From positions 434,001 to 498,000 of the forward strand of contig JAEBDY010000007.1 in assembly GCA_049997955.1 (NCBI GenBank): a DNA stretch of 64,000 nucleotides, given 5' to 3'. This document shows positions 32,128-39,703 of the stretch, in pieces; positions within the stretch are counted from its first letter, which is position 1, and every line of letters begins with the position of its first letter. The position numbers and the translations under genes are program-made. The notes under the pieces are model-generated. The model saw only the letters and a program-made list of their open reading frames with translations. It did not search any database and was not told where the DNA came from. The stretch comes from Umezawaea sp049997955. Lineage in GTDB: Bacteria > Actinomycetota > Actinomycetes > Mycobacteriales > Pseudonocardiaceae.

Positions 32128-32252
32128 GTGACCGCTCGAAGTGTCCCGAACCCCGGAATGGTCACGGGGGAACACTTCCGAGACCCACCGCGAACACCTC
32201 CGTGACCGCTCCGGGGGCTGTTCCGCCCATGGTCACCGGGGAACACCCCCGG
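32128..32252. repeat. two tandem, pseudoknot-capable structured repeats
   Basis: Two diverged copies, 32128-32180 and 32202-32252 (period 74 nt). Both start GTGACCGCTC and later carry ATGGTCAC-N-GGGGAACAC. In each copy GTGACC can pair with GGTCAC, while a second long stem interleaves with it: AAGTGTCCC with GGGaACACTT in copy 1, CCGGGGGcTGTTCC with GGAACACCCCCGG in copy 2. The second stem differs in sequence but keeps pairing, which hints at structural conservation. It lies between the PRC-barrel terminator and the convergent PNPOx gene. Function unknown. Confidence 0.5.
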
Positions 32253-32340
32253 CCGCACGCCGATCGCTCGGCGGTAGTTCGGCCCCAGCGCCACCGGTCG
32301 CACCCCGATGACCTCGTGGTACCGCCGGAACTCCTCGCCG

Positions 32341-33189
32341 TCATCCCGTGAGCGTCGGGTTCCGCCGGTACGGCACGACCTCCGCCGCCGTCGGCCCGTG
32401 GTCCCCCTTCACGACGTGCCGCGGCGTGAAGCGCACCCGCCGGCCGGTGTGGTCGTCGTCGCCGGGCGCGCCCGGAGCGGTCCACTCGACGCGGGCGTTG
32501 CCGGACAGCCGCAGCGTTTCCCCGGTCCCGAAGTCGAGGAACAGCAGCGACGCCTCGTCGTCCGCGGCCAGGTTGCCGAGGCTGTTGAACATGTTGTTGC
32601 CGTGGTAGTCGGGCCACCACAGGTCGTCGCCGTCCACCCGCACGAAGCCGACCGGTCCGCCGCGGTGGGACGAGTCCACGCCACGGGTCGGGTGGGTCGT
32701 GCCGAGGAAGAACGTGTCCGCGCGCCGCACCAGGTCGGCGTCGAACTCGGTGCTCCACCGGGTGGGGCCGACGGCCGGGGTCACGCGGCGCTGCTGGATG
32801 AACTGCGGGCAGTTGCCGTACGCCTGGTCGACCTGGAGGAGGTCGCCGGTGAGCGTGCCGTTGATCCGCATCCGGCGCCGGGTGGCGAAGTCGATCGCCA
32901 CCAGACCCGCCGGTCCGTCCGGCAGCCCGGCCAGGGGATCGCCGTCCGGAAGCGACGCGCCGACGCGCACCGCGGCGCCCTCGACGCGCAGGAAACCCGG
33001 TGGGGCGAGCAGGGGGGAGGACCACAGCCCGCCGTCGTGGTCCCGAGCCGTGAGCACGGCCAGGTCGCGCTCGGCGAGGAATCCCGCCGCGAGGTTCGGG
33101 GTGCCCAGCATCCCGGAGAGCCTGCTCGCCAGGTCGCGCACCCCGGCGCGCTGCTGGACGGCCAGTTCGCCTTCGTGGAAGCCGCTCAT
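32341..33189 (-). CDS. pyridoxamine 5'-phosphate oxidase family flavoprotein
   Basis: A 282-residue soluble protein of the PNPOx-like split-barrel group, of the larger type that often accompanies globin-like or ferredoxin domains. It shows AERDLAVLTARDHDGGLWSSPLL, GLVAIDFATRRRMRINGTL, NCPQFIQQRRV and FVRVDGDDLWWPDYHGNNMFNSLGNL. Such proteins bind FMN or F420 and reduce or detoxify small molecules. ATG 33189 with AGGAGAG five bases upstream. It is divergent from a CGNR regulator gene, with four related half-sites between them, so the two form a regulated pair. Substrate unknown. Confidence 0.85.
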   Translation of the reverse strand: MSGFHEGELAVQQRAGVRDLASRLSGMLGTPNLAAGFLAERDLAVLTARDHDGGLWSSPLLAPPGFLRVEGAAVRVGASLPDGDPLAGLPDGPAGLVAIDFATRRRMRINGTLTGDLLQVDQAYGNCPQFIQQRRVTPAVGPTRWSTEFDADLVRRADTFFLGTTHPTRGVDSSHRGGPVGFVRVDGDDLWWPDYHGNNMFNSLGNLAADDEASLLFLDFGTGETLRLSGNARVEWTAPGAPGDDDHTGRRVRFTPRHVVKGDHGPTAAEVVPYRRNPTLTG

Positions 33190-33198
33190 CGTGCTCTC

Positions 33199-33269
33199 CT
33201 AATGGTTGACTGCTAGATCCAACATTAGAGGCCTTGACTAATGGTTGGACAGGCTCGCAACCATTAGTC
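33199..33269. promoter_or_regulatory. operator array between PNPOx and CGNR genes
   Basis: Perfect 12-bp inverted repeat GACTAATGGTTG (33236-33247) / CAACCATTAGTC (33258-33269), spacer 10 nt. A second, imperfect pair lies beside it: CTAATGGTTG (33199-33208) / CAACATTAG (33220-33228). Four half-sites fill the divergent spacer, so both genes should be controlled by one protein, probably the CGNR product. Confidence 0.75.
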
Positions 33270-33280
33270 ATGCTGGTCGG

Positions 33281-33754
33281 GTGGACAGCGTCGAGTTGAT
33301 GAACACGTTCAGCCTGCACAGGGGCGAGGTGCGCGACGAACTGGTAGGCGACCGGTTGCGGGAGTTGCGGGACGCCCTGCGGCGGCTGGCGGCCGAGGTC
33401 GTGGCCGACGACCGGACGGCCGCCGCGGTGCCGATGGGCGTGCCCGAGGCCGTGGGGGTGCTGAACCGGGCCTGCGCGTCCGCTCCGTCGTGGTCGGAGG
33501 TGGCCTGGTCGTCCGGTCCGACCCGTGTGGCGCGCAGCGCGCACGACGAGCCCGCCGCCGAGCTGTCGCGGATCGCCGAGGACGCCGTCGACCTGTTCAC
33601 CGGTCCGCGGCGCGCCGACCTGCGCGCCTGCCACGGCCCCGGCTGCGTCCTGTACTTCCTGCGCGACCACCCCCGCCGCGAGTGGTGCTCGGCGGGGTGC
33701 GGCAACCGCGCCCGCGTGGCCAGGCACTACCAGCGCCACCACGCCGGCGACTAG
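33281..33754 (+). CDS. CGNR zinc-finger transcriptional regulator (ABATE domain)
   Basis: A 157-residue regulator. The N-terminal helical ABATE-like domain is followed by the C-terminal CGNR zinc finger CHGPGCVLYFLRDH then EWCSAGCGNRARVARHYQRH, with four Cys ligands (CxxxxC and CxxxC). GTG 33281 is chosen because the family starts this way (VDSVELMNTF); TTG 33245 would begin inside the operator. There is hardly any leader after the operator array, so the transcript may be leaderless or nearly so. It probably controls the divergent PNPOx-like gene and itself. Ligand unknown. Confidence 0.88.
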   Translation: MDSVELMNTFSLHRGEVRDELVGDRLRELRDALRRLAAEVVADDRTAAAVPMGVPEAVGVLNRACASAPSWSEVAWSSGPTRVARSAHDEPAAELSRIAEDAVDLFTGPRRADLRACHGPGCVLYFLRDHPRREWCSAGCGNRARVARHYQRHHAGD

Positions 33755-33839
33755 TCGCCGGCGGCAAACGCGCTCCCGCCACATTGGTTACCATCAGAGG
33801 ATATTGGTTGCATGACCTGTTACCTCAATAGGGGAGCGC

Positions 33840-34496
33840 GTGGAGAAGTCCGAAGGCCTGAAGATGTACGACGAGCTGACCGCCGTGCACACGATCATGC
33901 GCCGGGGTGTCGAGCTGACGACGACCTCGCTGGAGCGCCTCGCCGACGGGAAGCCGGTCGACGTCAGGGCCGTGGTCCGGCTGGCCAGGTGGCAGTCCGA
34001 GTTCGCGCACCACCACCACGAGAGCGAGGACGAGCTGTTCTGGCCGGTCCTGCGCGCCCTCTTCCCGGAGGTCGTGGCCGGGCTCGACGGGCTCAGCGCC
34101 GAACACGAGAAGCTCGACCACGAGCTGCGGAACCTGAGCGCCGCGATCGACGCGCTGGCCGAGAAGGGCGCCGACGCGCGCCAGGCGGCGAGGGACGCCC
34201 TGCCGTCCGCGGTCACCGTCAAGGACGTGCTGATCGGCCACCTCGACGCGGAGGAGCCGGTCCTCGAAGGACTGTTCCCGCGGGTGCCGGACGCCGACAT
34301 CGTCCGGCTGCGGGCGGCGATCGTGGCGGGAGCGCGGCGCGGCGGGCCGGACCTCGTGATCGGCCTGCTCAGCGAGCCCGTTCCCGCGCCCGGCTACGCG
34401 ACGATGATGGCGAGCTTCCCGGCGCCGCTGCGGGTGCTGCGGCCGTTGCTGCTGCGCAAGTTCCACTCGACGCGCAAGGCGCTGGCCGACCGGTAG
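33840..34496 (+). CDS. hemerythrin-domain protein
   Basis: A 218-residue helical protein. The four-helix HHE fold is visible: VHTIMRRGVEL with the first His, FAHHHHESEDELFWPVL, LSAEHEKLDHELRNL and VLIGHLDAEEPVL, which supply the His/Glu/Asp ligands of a di-iron site. It could bind oxygen or NO or sense redox state. GTG 33840 has GGGGAG upstream. The short spacer before it (33755-33839) has TGGTTACCA at 33785-33793 and another TTGGTTG nearby, which resemble the operator halves upstream of the CGNR gene. A TetR gene follows about 10 nt after the stop, likely co-transcribed. Confidence 0.88.
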   Translation: MEKSEGLKMYDELTAVHTIMRRGVELTTTSLERLADGKPVDVRAVVRLARWQSEFAHHHHESEDELFWPVLRALFPEVVAGLDGLSAEHEKLDHELRNLSAAIDALAEKGADARQAARDALPSAVTVKDVLIGHLDAEEPVLEGLFPRVPDADIVRLRAAIVAGARRGGPDLVIGLLSEPVPAPGYATMMASFPAPLRVLRPLLLRKFHSTRKALADR

Positions 34497-34506
34497 GTTG
34501 GGGCCG

Positions 34507-35127
34507 GTGTCGACGCCCCGCCGTGCCTACCGCTCCCCGCGCCGCGAACAGGACGCCGCGACCACGCGCAACGACATCATCGCCGCCGCGGCGGAACTGT
34601 TCACCGCCAAGGGCTACGGCCGGGTGACGGTGGCGGACATCGCGGCACGCGCGGGCGTGGCGCCGAAGACGGTCTACGCGAGCGCGGGCAGCAAGGCCGA
34701 CATCCTCAACGAGCTGATCACCGCCGGAGTCGAGGGGTCGGGAGCGGAGGAGTCGCTGGCGGCGGTCCGCGCCACCACCGACCTCGCCGAGGCGATGCGG
34801 ATCGTGGCCCGCGGCACCCGCGCGGGCAACGAGGCGCACCGGGCCTCGCTGGACATCCTGCACGCCGCGATGGCCGTGCACGACGACGCGGAAGCCCTGT
34901 GGGAGCACGGGACCTCGGTGTACCGGGCAGTGCTGCGCGACATCGCGGCGCACCTCGACGGGTGCGGGGTGCTGGCGGAACCGGACAGGGCCGCGGACGT
35001 GCTGTGGTTCTGCTTCGGCCCGAACTCGTGGCGCACCCTGGTCCAGGGCTGCGGGTGGTCGTGGGACGAGGCGGAGCGGTGGCTGGCCACGCACTCCGCC
35101 GCGCTGCTAGGAACGAAGGGCGCGTAG
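34507..35127 (+). CDS. TetR-family transcriptional regulator
   Basis: A 206-residue repressor with helix-turn-helix NDIIAAAAELFTAKGYGRVTVADI and AGVAPKTVYASAGSKADIL. The C-terminal end VLWFCFGPNSWRTLVQGCGWSWDEAERWL is close to that of the TetR encoded at 12421, so the two share ancestry. GTG 34507 is chosen; TTG 34498 would overlap the hemerythrin stop more closely and is possible. It follows the hemerythrin gene by about 10 nt and converges on the AraC-type gene, overlapping it by 21 nt. It may regulate the hemerythrin gene. Confidence 0.88.
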   Translation: MSTPRRAYRSPRREQDAATTRNDIIAAAAELFTAKGYGRVTVADIAARAGVAPKTVYASAGSKADILNELITAGVEGSGAEESLAAVRATTDLAEAMRIVARGTRAGNEAHRASLDILHAAMAVHDDAEALWEHGTSVYRAVLRDIAAHLDGCGVLAEPDRAADVLWFCFGPNSWRTLVQGCGWSWDEAERWLATHSAALLGTKGA

Positions 35128-35949
35128 CGCGCGGGCGTCGGTCAGCCCGACCGCCCGCGCCGCCGCGTCCACGGTCTCGCCGCGGCCGATCAGGTGCTCG
35201 GCGCGCTCCACCCGCAGCAGTTGCTGGTACCGCAACGGGGTCATGCCGGTCGCCCGGCGGAAGTGGCGGGTCAGCGTCCGCTCGCTGAAACCCAGTTCAC
35301 GGGACATGTCGACCAACCGCAGCCGTTCGGTGAACCGGTTCTCGATCAGGTCCTGCAACCGGTGCGCCAGGTCGTCCAGGTGCCCGCGGTGCCGCAGCGG
35401 CACGCCGCTGTCCGGCTCGTCGCCGTTGCGCCGCGGGTAGACCACCAGCGCCCTGGCGATCCGCGCCGCCGCCGCGGGTCCGTGGGCGACGGCGATCAGG
35501 TGCAGCGCCAGGTCGATGCCGCTGGCGGCACCCGCGCAGGTGGCCACCCGGCCGTCCACCACGTGCAGCACGTCCTCCACCACGGTCGCGGTCGGGTAGC
35601 GCGCGGCCACGTCCCGCGTGCGGTCGTGGTGGGTCGTGCAGCGCCTGCCGCCGAGCAGTCCCGCGCGCCCGAGCACCTCGGCGTCCGCGACCACCGTGCC
35701 ACCGCCCTCGTGGTGGCGTCGCAGGACCTCCAGGTCAGCGGCCCGGTGATCGGCCGCGGCACCGGGGACGAACACGAGGTCGGCGGGCGACGGCAGGGGC
35801 CACGGGGTCTCGGACACGAAGGACAGCCGGTACGGCAGCCCGTGGGCGACGGCCGCCCGGTAGACCTCCGCGGGCCCCGCCAAGTCGAGCAGGCACAACG
35901 CTTGCGGGAGCAAGAACACGACTTCGGTGACGGTGGAGCGCGTTCTCAT
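35107..35949 (-). CDS. GATase1-like/AraC-family regulator (GlxA type)
   Basis: A 280-residue regulator. The N-terminal class I amidotransferase-like (DJ-1/PfpI) domain, residues about 8-170, includes VFLLPQALCLLDLAGPAEVY and VATCAGAASGIDLALHL, with Cys at the nucleophile elbow. The C-terminal AraC helix-turn-helix pair is ENRFTERLRLVDMSRELGFS and FRRATGMTPLRYQQLLR. The C-terminus looks slightly short. ATG 35949 is preferred over 35985. A TATCTA element lies seven bases before this ATG, so the mRNA may be leaderless. Target unknown. Confidence 0.88.
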   Translation of the reverse strand: MRTRSTVTEVVFLLPQALCLLDLAGPAEVYRAAVAHGLPYRLSFVSETPWPLPSPADLVFVPGAAADHRAADLEVLRRHHEGGGTVVADAEVLGRAGLLGGRRCTTHHDRTRDVAARYPTATVVEDVLHVVDGRVATCAGAASGIDLALHLIAVAHGPAAAARIARALVVYPRRNGDEPDSGVPLRHRGHLDDLAHRLQDLIENRFTERLRLVDMSRELGFSERTLTRHFRRATGMTPLRYQQLLRVERAEHLIGRGETVDAAARAVGLTDARALRALRS

Positions 35950-36027
35950 GGACGATAGATACAAGATCGACTGCGCCCTGGACAAATCGGGGTGGTCCCG
36001 GCGCGGTGGATTCCGGTCGGATGTCCG

Positions 36028-37116
36028 TCACGGCAGCAGCGTGAAGGCCGACCGACCGAACACCTCGCCGTTCACCTGGAGGGCGATCGCGTGCTCGCCC
36101 GCGTGGTAGACGCGGGTGGAGATCACCCTGAACGAGTGCGTGCGGGCGACCGTCAGCCGCTCGCCGGGCCCGAGGGTCCTGGTGGTCAGCTTGAACACCT
36201 TCGGCGTCGTCGACCCGTTGGCCTTCCGGTGGTGGATCACGTAGTCGATCGCCAGCCTGGCGGGCTCGGCGCCGGTGTTCTCCACGACGTAGGAGAAGCC
36301 CAGCGCGCCGCCGACCGCCACGGCGGTGGTGTCGAGCGCCGGACCGTCCACCACCAGACCGTCGACGGCCGGGAACCCGAGCAGCGCGAGCGCTTGCGGG
36401 TGGCCCTGCTTCACCAGCGTGCGCAGGCCGTGCCGGACGAGGCGGACGGTCGGCTGGTCCGGCTCGCCGTCCAGCCAGCGCTCCGCCGTGGCCGCGGCGA
36501 GCGCGGGGTCGCGGCGGCTGATGTCGTTGAGGTGGTTGGCCACCGAGCGCCGGACGTACTCCGACGGGTCGCGGTGCAGCGCGTCCAGCACCGGCAGGGT
36601 CGACGCCGGGTCCTCGAAGATCGCCCGCACCCGCTTCGCCCACGGCAGCAGCGGCCGCGTGCCCTCGCTGGCCAGCCTGCGCACGTGCTCGTCCGCGTGC
36701 CCGGTCCAGGTGAGCACGATCGGCAGGGCCCTGCCGAGGTCGGCGTCCAGCAGGCGCCGGATGCCGAACTCGGCCGTCAGCCTGGGAGTCAGGTCCGCCA
36801 GCAGCGCGAGTGCCCGGTCGAACGCGGCACCGCCGCCGTCCGCCAGCGCGCGGCTGGTGACCGCCTCGGTCACCGGCCAGATCATCCAGCCGGTGAACTC
36901 GGGATCCCGCAAGGCTTTCCGGACCACGGCCTCGAACCGCGGGTAGTCGTCCGGCAGGTCGGCCAGCAGCGCGTCGTGCACGAGGTCGGTGCGTTCCCGC
37001 AGGCCGAGGCCGTTCAACCGGGTCGCGGCCGCGACGACGGACGGAGCCGCCACGGACAGGATCCGGGCGAGACCGGTGACGGCGGAGGCGTTGAGCAGTT
37101 CGTCTGCGGTGGGCAC
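36028..37116 (-). CDS. DNA alkylation repair glycosylase (AlkC-like HEAT repeat)
   Basis: A 362-residue protein of the AlkC/AlkD superfamily, which removes 3-methyl-type lesions. Helical HEAT-like repeats fill residues about 1-240, with the diagnostic region DPSEYVRRSVANHLNDISRRDPALA near 190-215. Residues about 260-362 form a beta-rich immunoglobulin-like domain (LGFSYVVENTGAEPARLAIDY through RTHSFRVISTRVYHAGEHAI), the C-terminal extension known in AlkC subfamilies. GTG 37116 has AAGGAG five bases upstream. It is followed on the same strand by the GlxA-type regulator 79 nt away and preceded by a GT1 remnant. Confidence 0.82.
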   Translation of the reverse strand: MPTADELLNASAVTGLARILSVAAPSVVAAATRLNGLGLRERTDLVHDALLADLPDDYPRFEAVVRKALRDPEFTGWMIWPVTEAVTSRALADGGGAAFDRALALLADLTPRLTAEFGIRRLLDADLGRALPIVLTWTGHADEHVRRLASEGTRPLLPWAKRVRAIFEDPASTLPVLDALHRDPSEYVRRSVANHLNDISRRDPALAAATAERWLDGEPDQPTVRLVRHGLRTLVKQGHPQALALLGFPAVDGLVVDGPALDTTAVAVGGALGFSYVVENTGAEPARLAIDYVIHHRKANGSTTPKVFKLTTRTLGPGERLTVARTHSFRVISTRVYHAGEHAIALQVNGEVFGRSAFTLLP

Positions 37117-37147
37117 GGAACTCCTTGCGGTGTCGGGAGACCCGAGT

Positions 37148-37681
37148 CTAGGAGCGGGGTACGACAGTCCTGGGCGCGACCGGTTCCTCGATCAGGTCCG
37201 CCGACGCGGCCCCGGCGTCGAGCGACCGGTACTCGTCCGCCACGGCCCGCACGCGCGACCGGCGCTCGGCGGAGTCGAGCAGCGTCCGGACCGCCGCGCG
37301 GATCGCCTCCGGCTTGGGCCTGGACGTGCGCAGGTCGATGCCGACCCCCGCCCGCGCCACTCGCGCCGCCACCTCCGGCTTGTCCCCGCTGCCGCCCGCG
37401 ACGACCAGCGGCACGCCGTGCGCCAGCGCCTGCTGCACGGCGCCGTACCCGCCGTTGGTCACCATCGCCGACAGCCGGGGCATCAGCAGGCCGTGCGGGA
37501 TGAACGGCGCGAGCCGGGCGTTCGCGGGCACGCCGACGATCTCCCGCGCGTCGCGGGTGCCCGTGCCCGCGACCACCAGGACGTCCTCGTCGGCCAGCGC
37601 GCGCAGCGTCGGGACCACGAGGTGGTGCAGGTCGACGTCGGCGACCGTGCCCTGGGTGACGTGGACGACCGGCCGGCTCAT
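37148..37681 (-). pseudogene. N-terminally truncated GT1-family glycosyltransferase
   Basis: Only the C-terminal half of a macrolide-type GT-B glycosyltransferase remains, 178 residues from the first in-frame ATG (full enzymes are about 400). It begins at RPVVHVTQGTVAD, normally the middle of the protein, and contains the donor site (APFIPHGLLMPRLSAMVTNGGYGAVQQALAHGVPLV), where a His-x7-Glu-like region is altered. Upstream of 37681 the frame is short and not coding-like, so the acceptor domain has been lost. It is probably a decaying resistance or tailoring gene. No ribosome-binding site was found. Confidence 0.7.
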
Positions 37682-37772
37682 GCAGGGATATGCCGTGTCG
37701 TGTGGAGGTGCTTGCCCGTCGGTTGCCTGCACGCACGGACTGGTTGTTCGGTTCGGCCAGGCCGTGCTTAGC

Positions 37773-37800
37773 TATTGACTTATATAAGCAACGCTTGGTA
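37773..37800 (+). promoter_or_regulatory. promoter with 10-bp palindrome upstream of SRPBCC gene
   Basis: TTGACT (37775-37780) overlaps the perfect palindrome CTTATATAAG (37779-37788) in an otherwise GC-rich area about 48 nt upstream of the SRPBCC start. Palindromes of this type are typical ArsR/MarR operators. Confidence 0.5.
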
Positions 37801-37835
37801 CTCATGTGCCCCGAACGATCGAAGGAGCGGAATCG

Positions 37836-38462
37836 ATGATCGACGTCAACAAGCAGCTCAACGCCGTGCGGCGGCAGCTCGGAACCCGCGTGCTGGAGGC
37901 GGGGACGGCGTGGGTGCAGACGATCAGCCAGGTCTACGACTCGCCGCTGGACGACGTGTGGGACGCGTGCACGAACCCCGAGCGCATCCCGCGCTGGTTC
38001 CTGCCCGTCAGCGGTGACCTCGAAGTGGGCGGCCGGTACCAGATCGAGGGCCACGCGGGCGGGACCGTGCAGCGCTGCGACCCGCTCAAGGGCTTCGCCG
38101 CCACGTGGGAGTACGGCGACGAGGTGAGCTGGATCGAGGTGCGGCTGACGGAGGAGGCGAACGGGGTCCGGGTCGAGCTGGAGCACACGGCGCACGTGGA
38201 CGACGAGCGCTGGGCGGAGTACGGGCCCGGCGCCACCGGCATCGGGTGGGACTCGCTGTTCCTGGGGCTCTCGGAGAACCTGTCCGGCGCGCCCGCGCTG
38301 GTCCCGGAGACGAGCGCGGCGTGGATCGCGACCGACAACGGCAAGGAGTTCATGGCGGGGTGCAGTGAGGCGTGGCGCGCGGCCAGCGTGGCGGCCGGGA
38401 CGGACGAGGCGGCCGCACGGGCCGCAGCCGACAGGTGCACGGCGGCGTACACGGCGGGGTGA
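37836..38462 (+). CDS. SRPBCC (AHSA1-like) domain protein
   Basis: A 208-residue helix-grip protein. SRPBCC/AHSA1 markers: ISQVYDSPLDDVWDACTNPERIPRWFLPV, EVGGRYQIEGHAGG, and the C-terminal helix with SEAWRAASVAAG. These domains bind hydrophobic ligands; standalone ones commonly accompany ArsR regulators. ATG 37836 is chosen with GAAGGAGCGG six bases upstream; an ATG 30 nt earlier lacks a site. It lies 75 bp before an ArsR gene that also has its own SRPBCC partner, so this may be an older member of the same regulon. Ligand unknown. Confidence 0.87.
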   Translation: MIDVNKQLNAVRRQLGTRVLEAGTAWVQTISQVYDSPLDDVWDACTNPERIPRWFLPVSGDLEVGGRYQIEGHAGGTVQRCDPLKGFAATWEYGDEVSWIEVRLTEEANGVRVELEHTAHVDDERWAEYGPGATGIGWDSLFLGLSENLSGAPALVPETSAAWIATDNGKEFMAGCSEAWRAASVAAGTDEAAARAAADRCTAAYTAG

Positions 38463-38476
38463 TCTCCTGGTCGAGC

Positions 38477-38537
38477 TTGACATCGGCGGAATCCGAGCTA
38501 TGTTTAACAAGTTGGTTAAATAACAAGCAGGTTAACC
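38477..38537 (+). promoter_or_regulatory. ArsR promoter and operator
   Basis: TTGACA (38477-38482), 16-nt spacer, TATGTT (38499-38504). The inverted repeat TTTAAC-N6-GTTAAA (38503-38520) covers the -10 and start region, and a palindrome GGTTAACC (38530-38537) abuts the ATG. A repressor bound here would block its own promoter. Confidence 0.75.
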
Positions 38538-38888
38538 ATGGCGACTGATCGGCTCAGCACCATCTTCGCGGCGCTGGCGGACCCCACTCGCCGAGCGATC
38601 CTCGCTCGGCTGGCCGAGGGTGACGCGACCGTCTCGGAACTGGCCGAACCGTTCGACATCAGCCTTCCGGCCATCTCGCGGCACCTGAAGGTGCTGGAGG
38701 GAGCGGGGCTCATCTCCCGCAGCCGGTCGGCGCAGTGGCGCTCCAGCAGTCTCGAAGTCGAGCCGCTGCGGGAGGCCGCGGACTGGATGGAGCGGTACCG
38801 CCGGTTCTGGGACGCCAACTTCGACCGGCTCGACGCGCACCTGCGCCGAATCCAAGCCCGAGCAGAAACCGAAGGGACCGAACGATGA
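38538..38888 (+). CDS. ArsR-family transcriptional regulator
   Basis: A 116-residue winged-helix repressor: IFAALADPTRRAILARLAEGDATVSELAEPFDISLPAISRHLKVLEGAGLI, shown here in overlapping parts, is a textbook ArsR N-terminus. No metal-binding ELCVCDL motif is present, so it is of the non-metal type coupled to SRPBCC genes. The promoter carries a TTTAAC-N6-GTTAAA operator over the start of transcription, implying autorepression. The ATG has a weak AGCAGG site upstream. Its stop overlaps the next start (ATGA). Confidence 0.92.
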   Translation: MATDRLSTIFAALADPTRRAILARLAEGDATVSELAEPFDISLPAISRHLKVLEGAGLISRSRSAQWRSSSLEVEPLREAADWMERYRRFWDANFDRLDAHLRRIQARAETEGTER

Positions 38889-39340
38889 CCGAGGCACCCA
38901 CCACGGACCTGGTGATCGACCGCGTCTTCGACGCCCCGCGCGAACTCGTGTACAAGGCTTTCATCGACCCGGATCAACTGGCGGAGTGGTTCGGCCCGGT
39001 CGGCTTCACGGTGCCGAGGGAATCGGTGGACCTGGACGTGCGGGAAGGCGGCCACCAGCGGTTCACGATGGTGAGCAACGAAGACCCGACCTTCGTGTCG
39101 CAGGTGGACGCGACGTTCCTCGAAGTCGTGCCGAACGAACTGCTGGTGGGCGCCGAGTCCTGGGACGGGGAGGGTGAGGCGCCGGAGGCCCGCTTCACGC
39201 TGCGGGTGGAGTTCCACGACGAGGGCGGCCAGACGCGGGTCTTGCTGAAGCAGGGCCCGTACGCGGAGGAAGTGGAAGGCATGGCGAGGCTTGGCTGGGA
39301 GAGTTCGTTCACCAAGCTGGACGCCTTGCTCGCGGGCTGA
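38885..39340 (+). CDS. SRPBCC (AHSA1-like) domain protein
   Basis: A 151-residue protein: VIDRVFDAPRELVYKAFIDPDQLAEWFGP is the standard AHSA1 N-terminus, followed by DLDVREGGHQRFTMV and the C-terminal GWESSFTKLDALL helix. Translationally coupled to the ArsR gene through an ATGA overlap, the classic ArsR-SRPBCC pair in which the effector or ligand-binding partner is co-regulated. Ligand unknown. The 0.7 kb after it has no gene. Confidence 0.92.
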   Translation: MTEAPTTDLVIDRVFDAPRELVYKAFIDPDQLAEWFGPVGFTVPRESVDLDVREGGHQRFTMVSNEDPTFVSQVDATFLEVVPNELLVGAESWDGEGEAPEARFTLRVEFHDEGGQTRVLLKQGPYAEEVEGMARLGWESSFTKLDALLAG

Positions 39341-39466
39341 GGGGTGGGGCGGTAGGGAGTTCGCGGAGCCCCGTCCGAGGGTGGGGTGGTCGAGGCTTCG
39401 CGTGGCGCCGCTTGGGGGGAGGGTCGCTGCCGGTGCGGCGGCCCGGCCAGGGGTTGGCGTTCCGTT

Positions 39467-39552
39467 GGAAGTCTTCGTCCTGCTGGAACTGGCTGCTTCA
39501 GCGGAAGTCTTTGTCCTGCTGGATTTGCTGTCGCGCAGGAAGCTGTTGTCCT
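39467..39552 (+). repeat. short tandem direct repeats, period 36 nt
   Basis: GGAAGTCTTCGTCCTGCTGGA at 39467-39487 recurs with one change at 39503-39523, and GGAAGCTGTTGTCCT at 39538 is a partial third copy. The plus-strand reading frame would give EVFVLLEL / EVFVLLDL, but no start with a binding site precedes it. Confidence 0.6.
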
Positions 39553-39648
39553 ATTAGGATCCGACTGCGCGGGAGCGGTGGCGGATCCTGACCGTTCGCC
39601 ACCTGGCTCTCCGGGTTCACCCTAACCCCGCTCGCGCGATTGTCTCCA

Positions 39649-39703
39649 CTTTGCCCTTGATTTGTCAAGGCGGGAAAGATGCCTTGACAAACGAAGGGCA
39701 AAG
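39649..39703. repeat. 55-nt imperfect palindrome
   Basis: Arms CTTTGCCCTT (39649-39658) + TTGTCAAGGC (39662-39671) pair with GCCTTGACAA (39681-39690) + AAGGGCAAAG (39694-39703), with a 3x3 internal loop and a 9-nt apical loop. It lies in the gene-free stretch 39341-40058 between converging genes. Confidence 0.75.
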
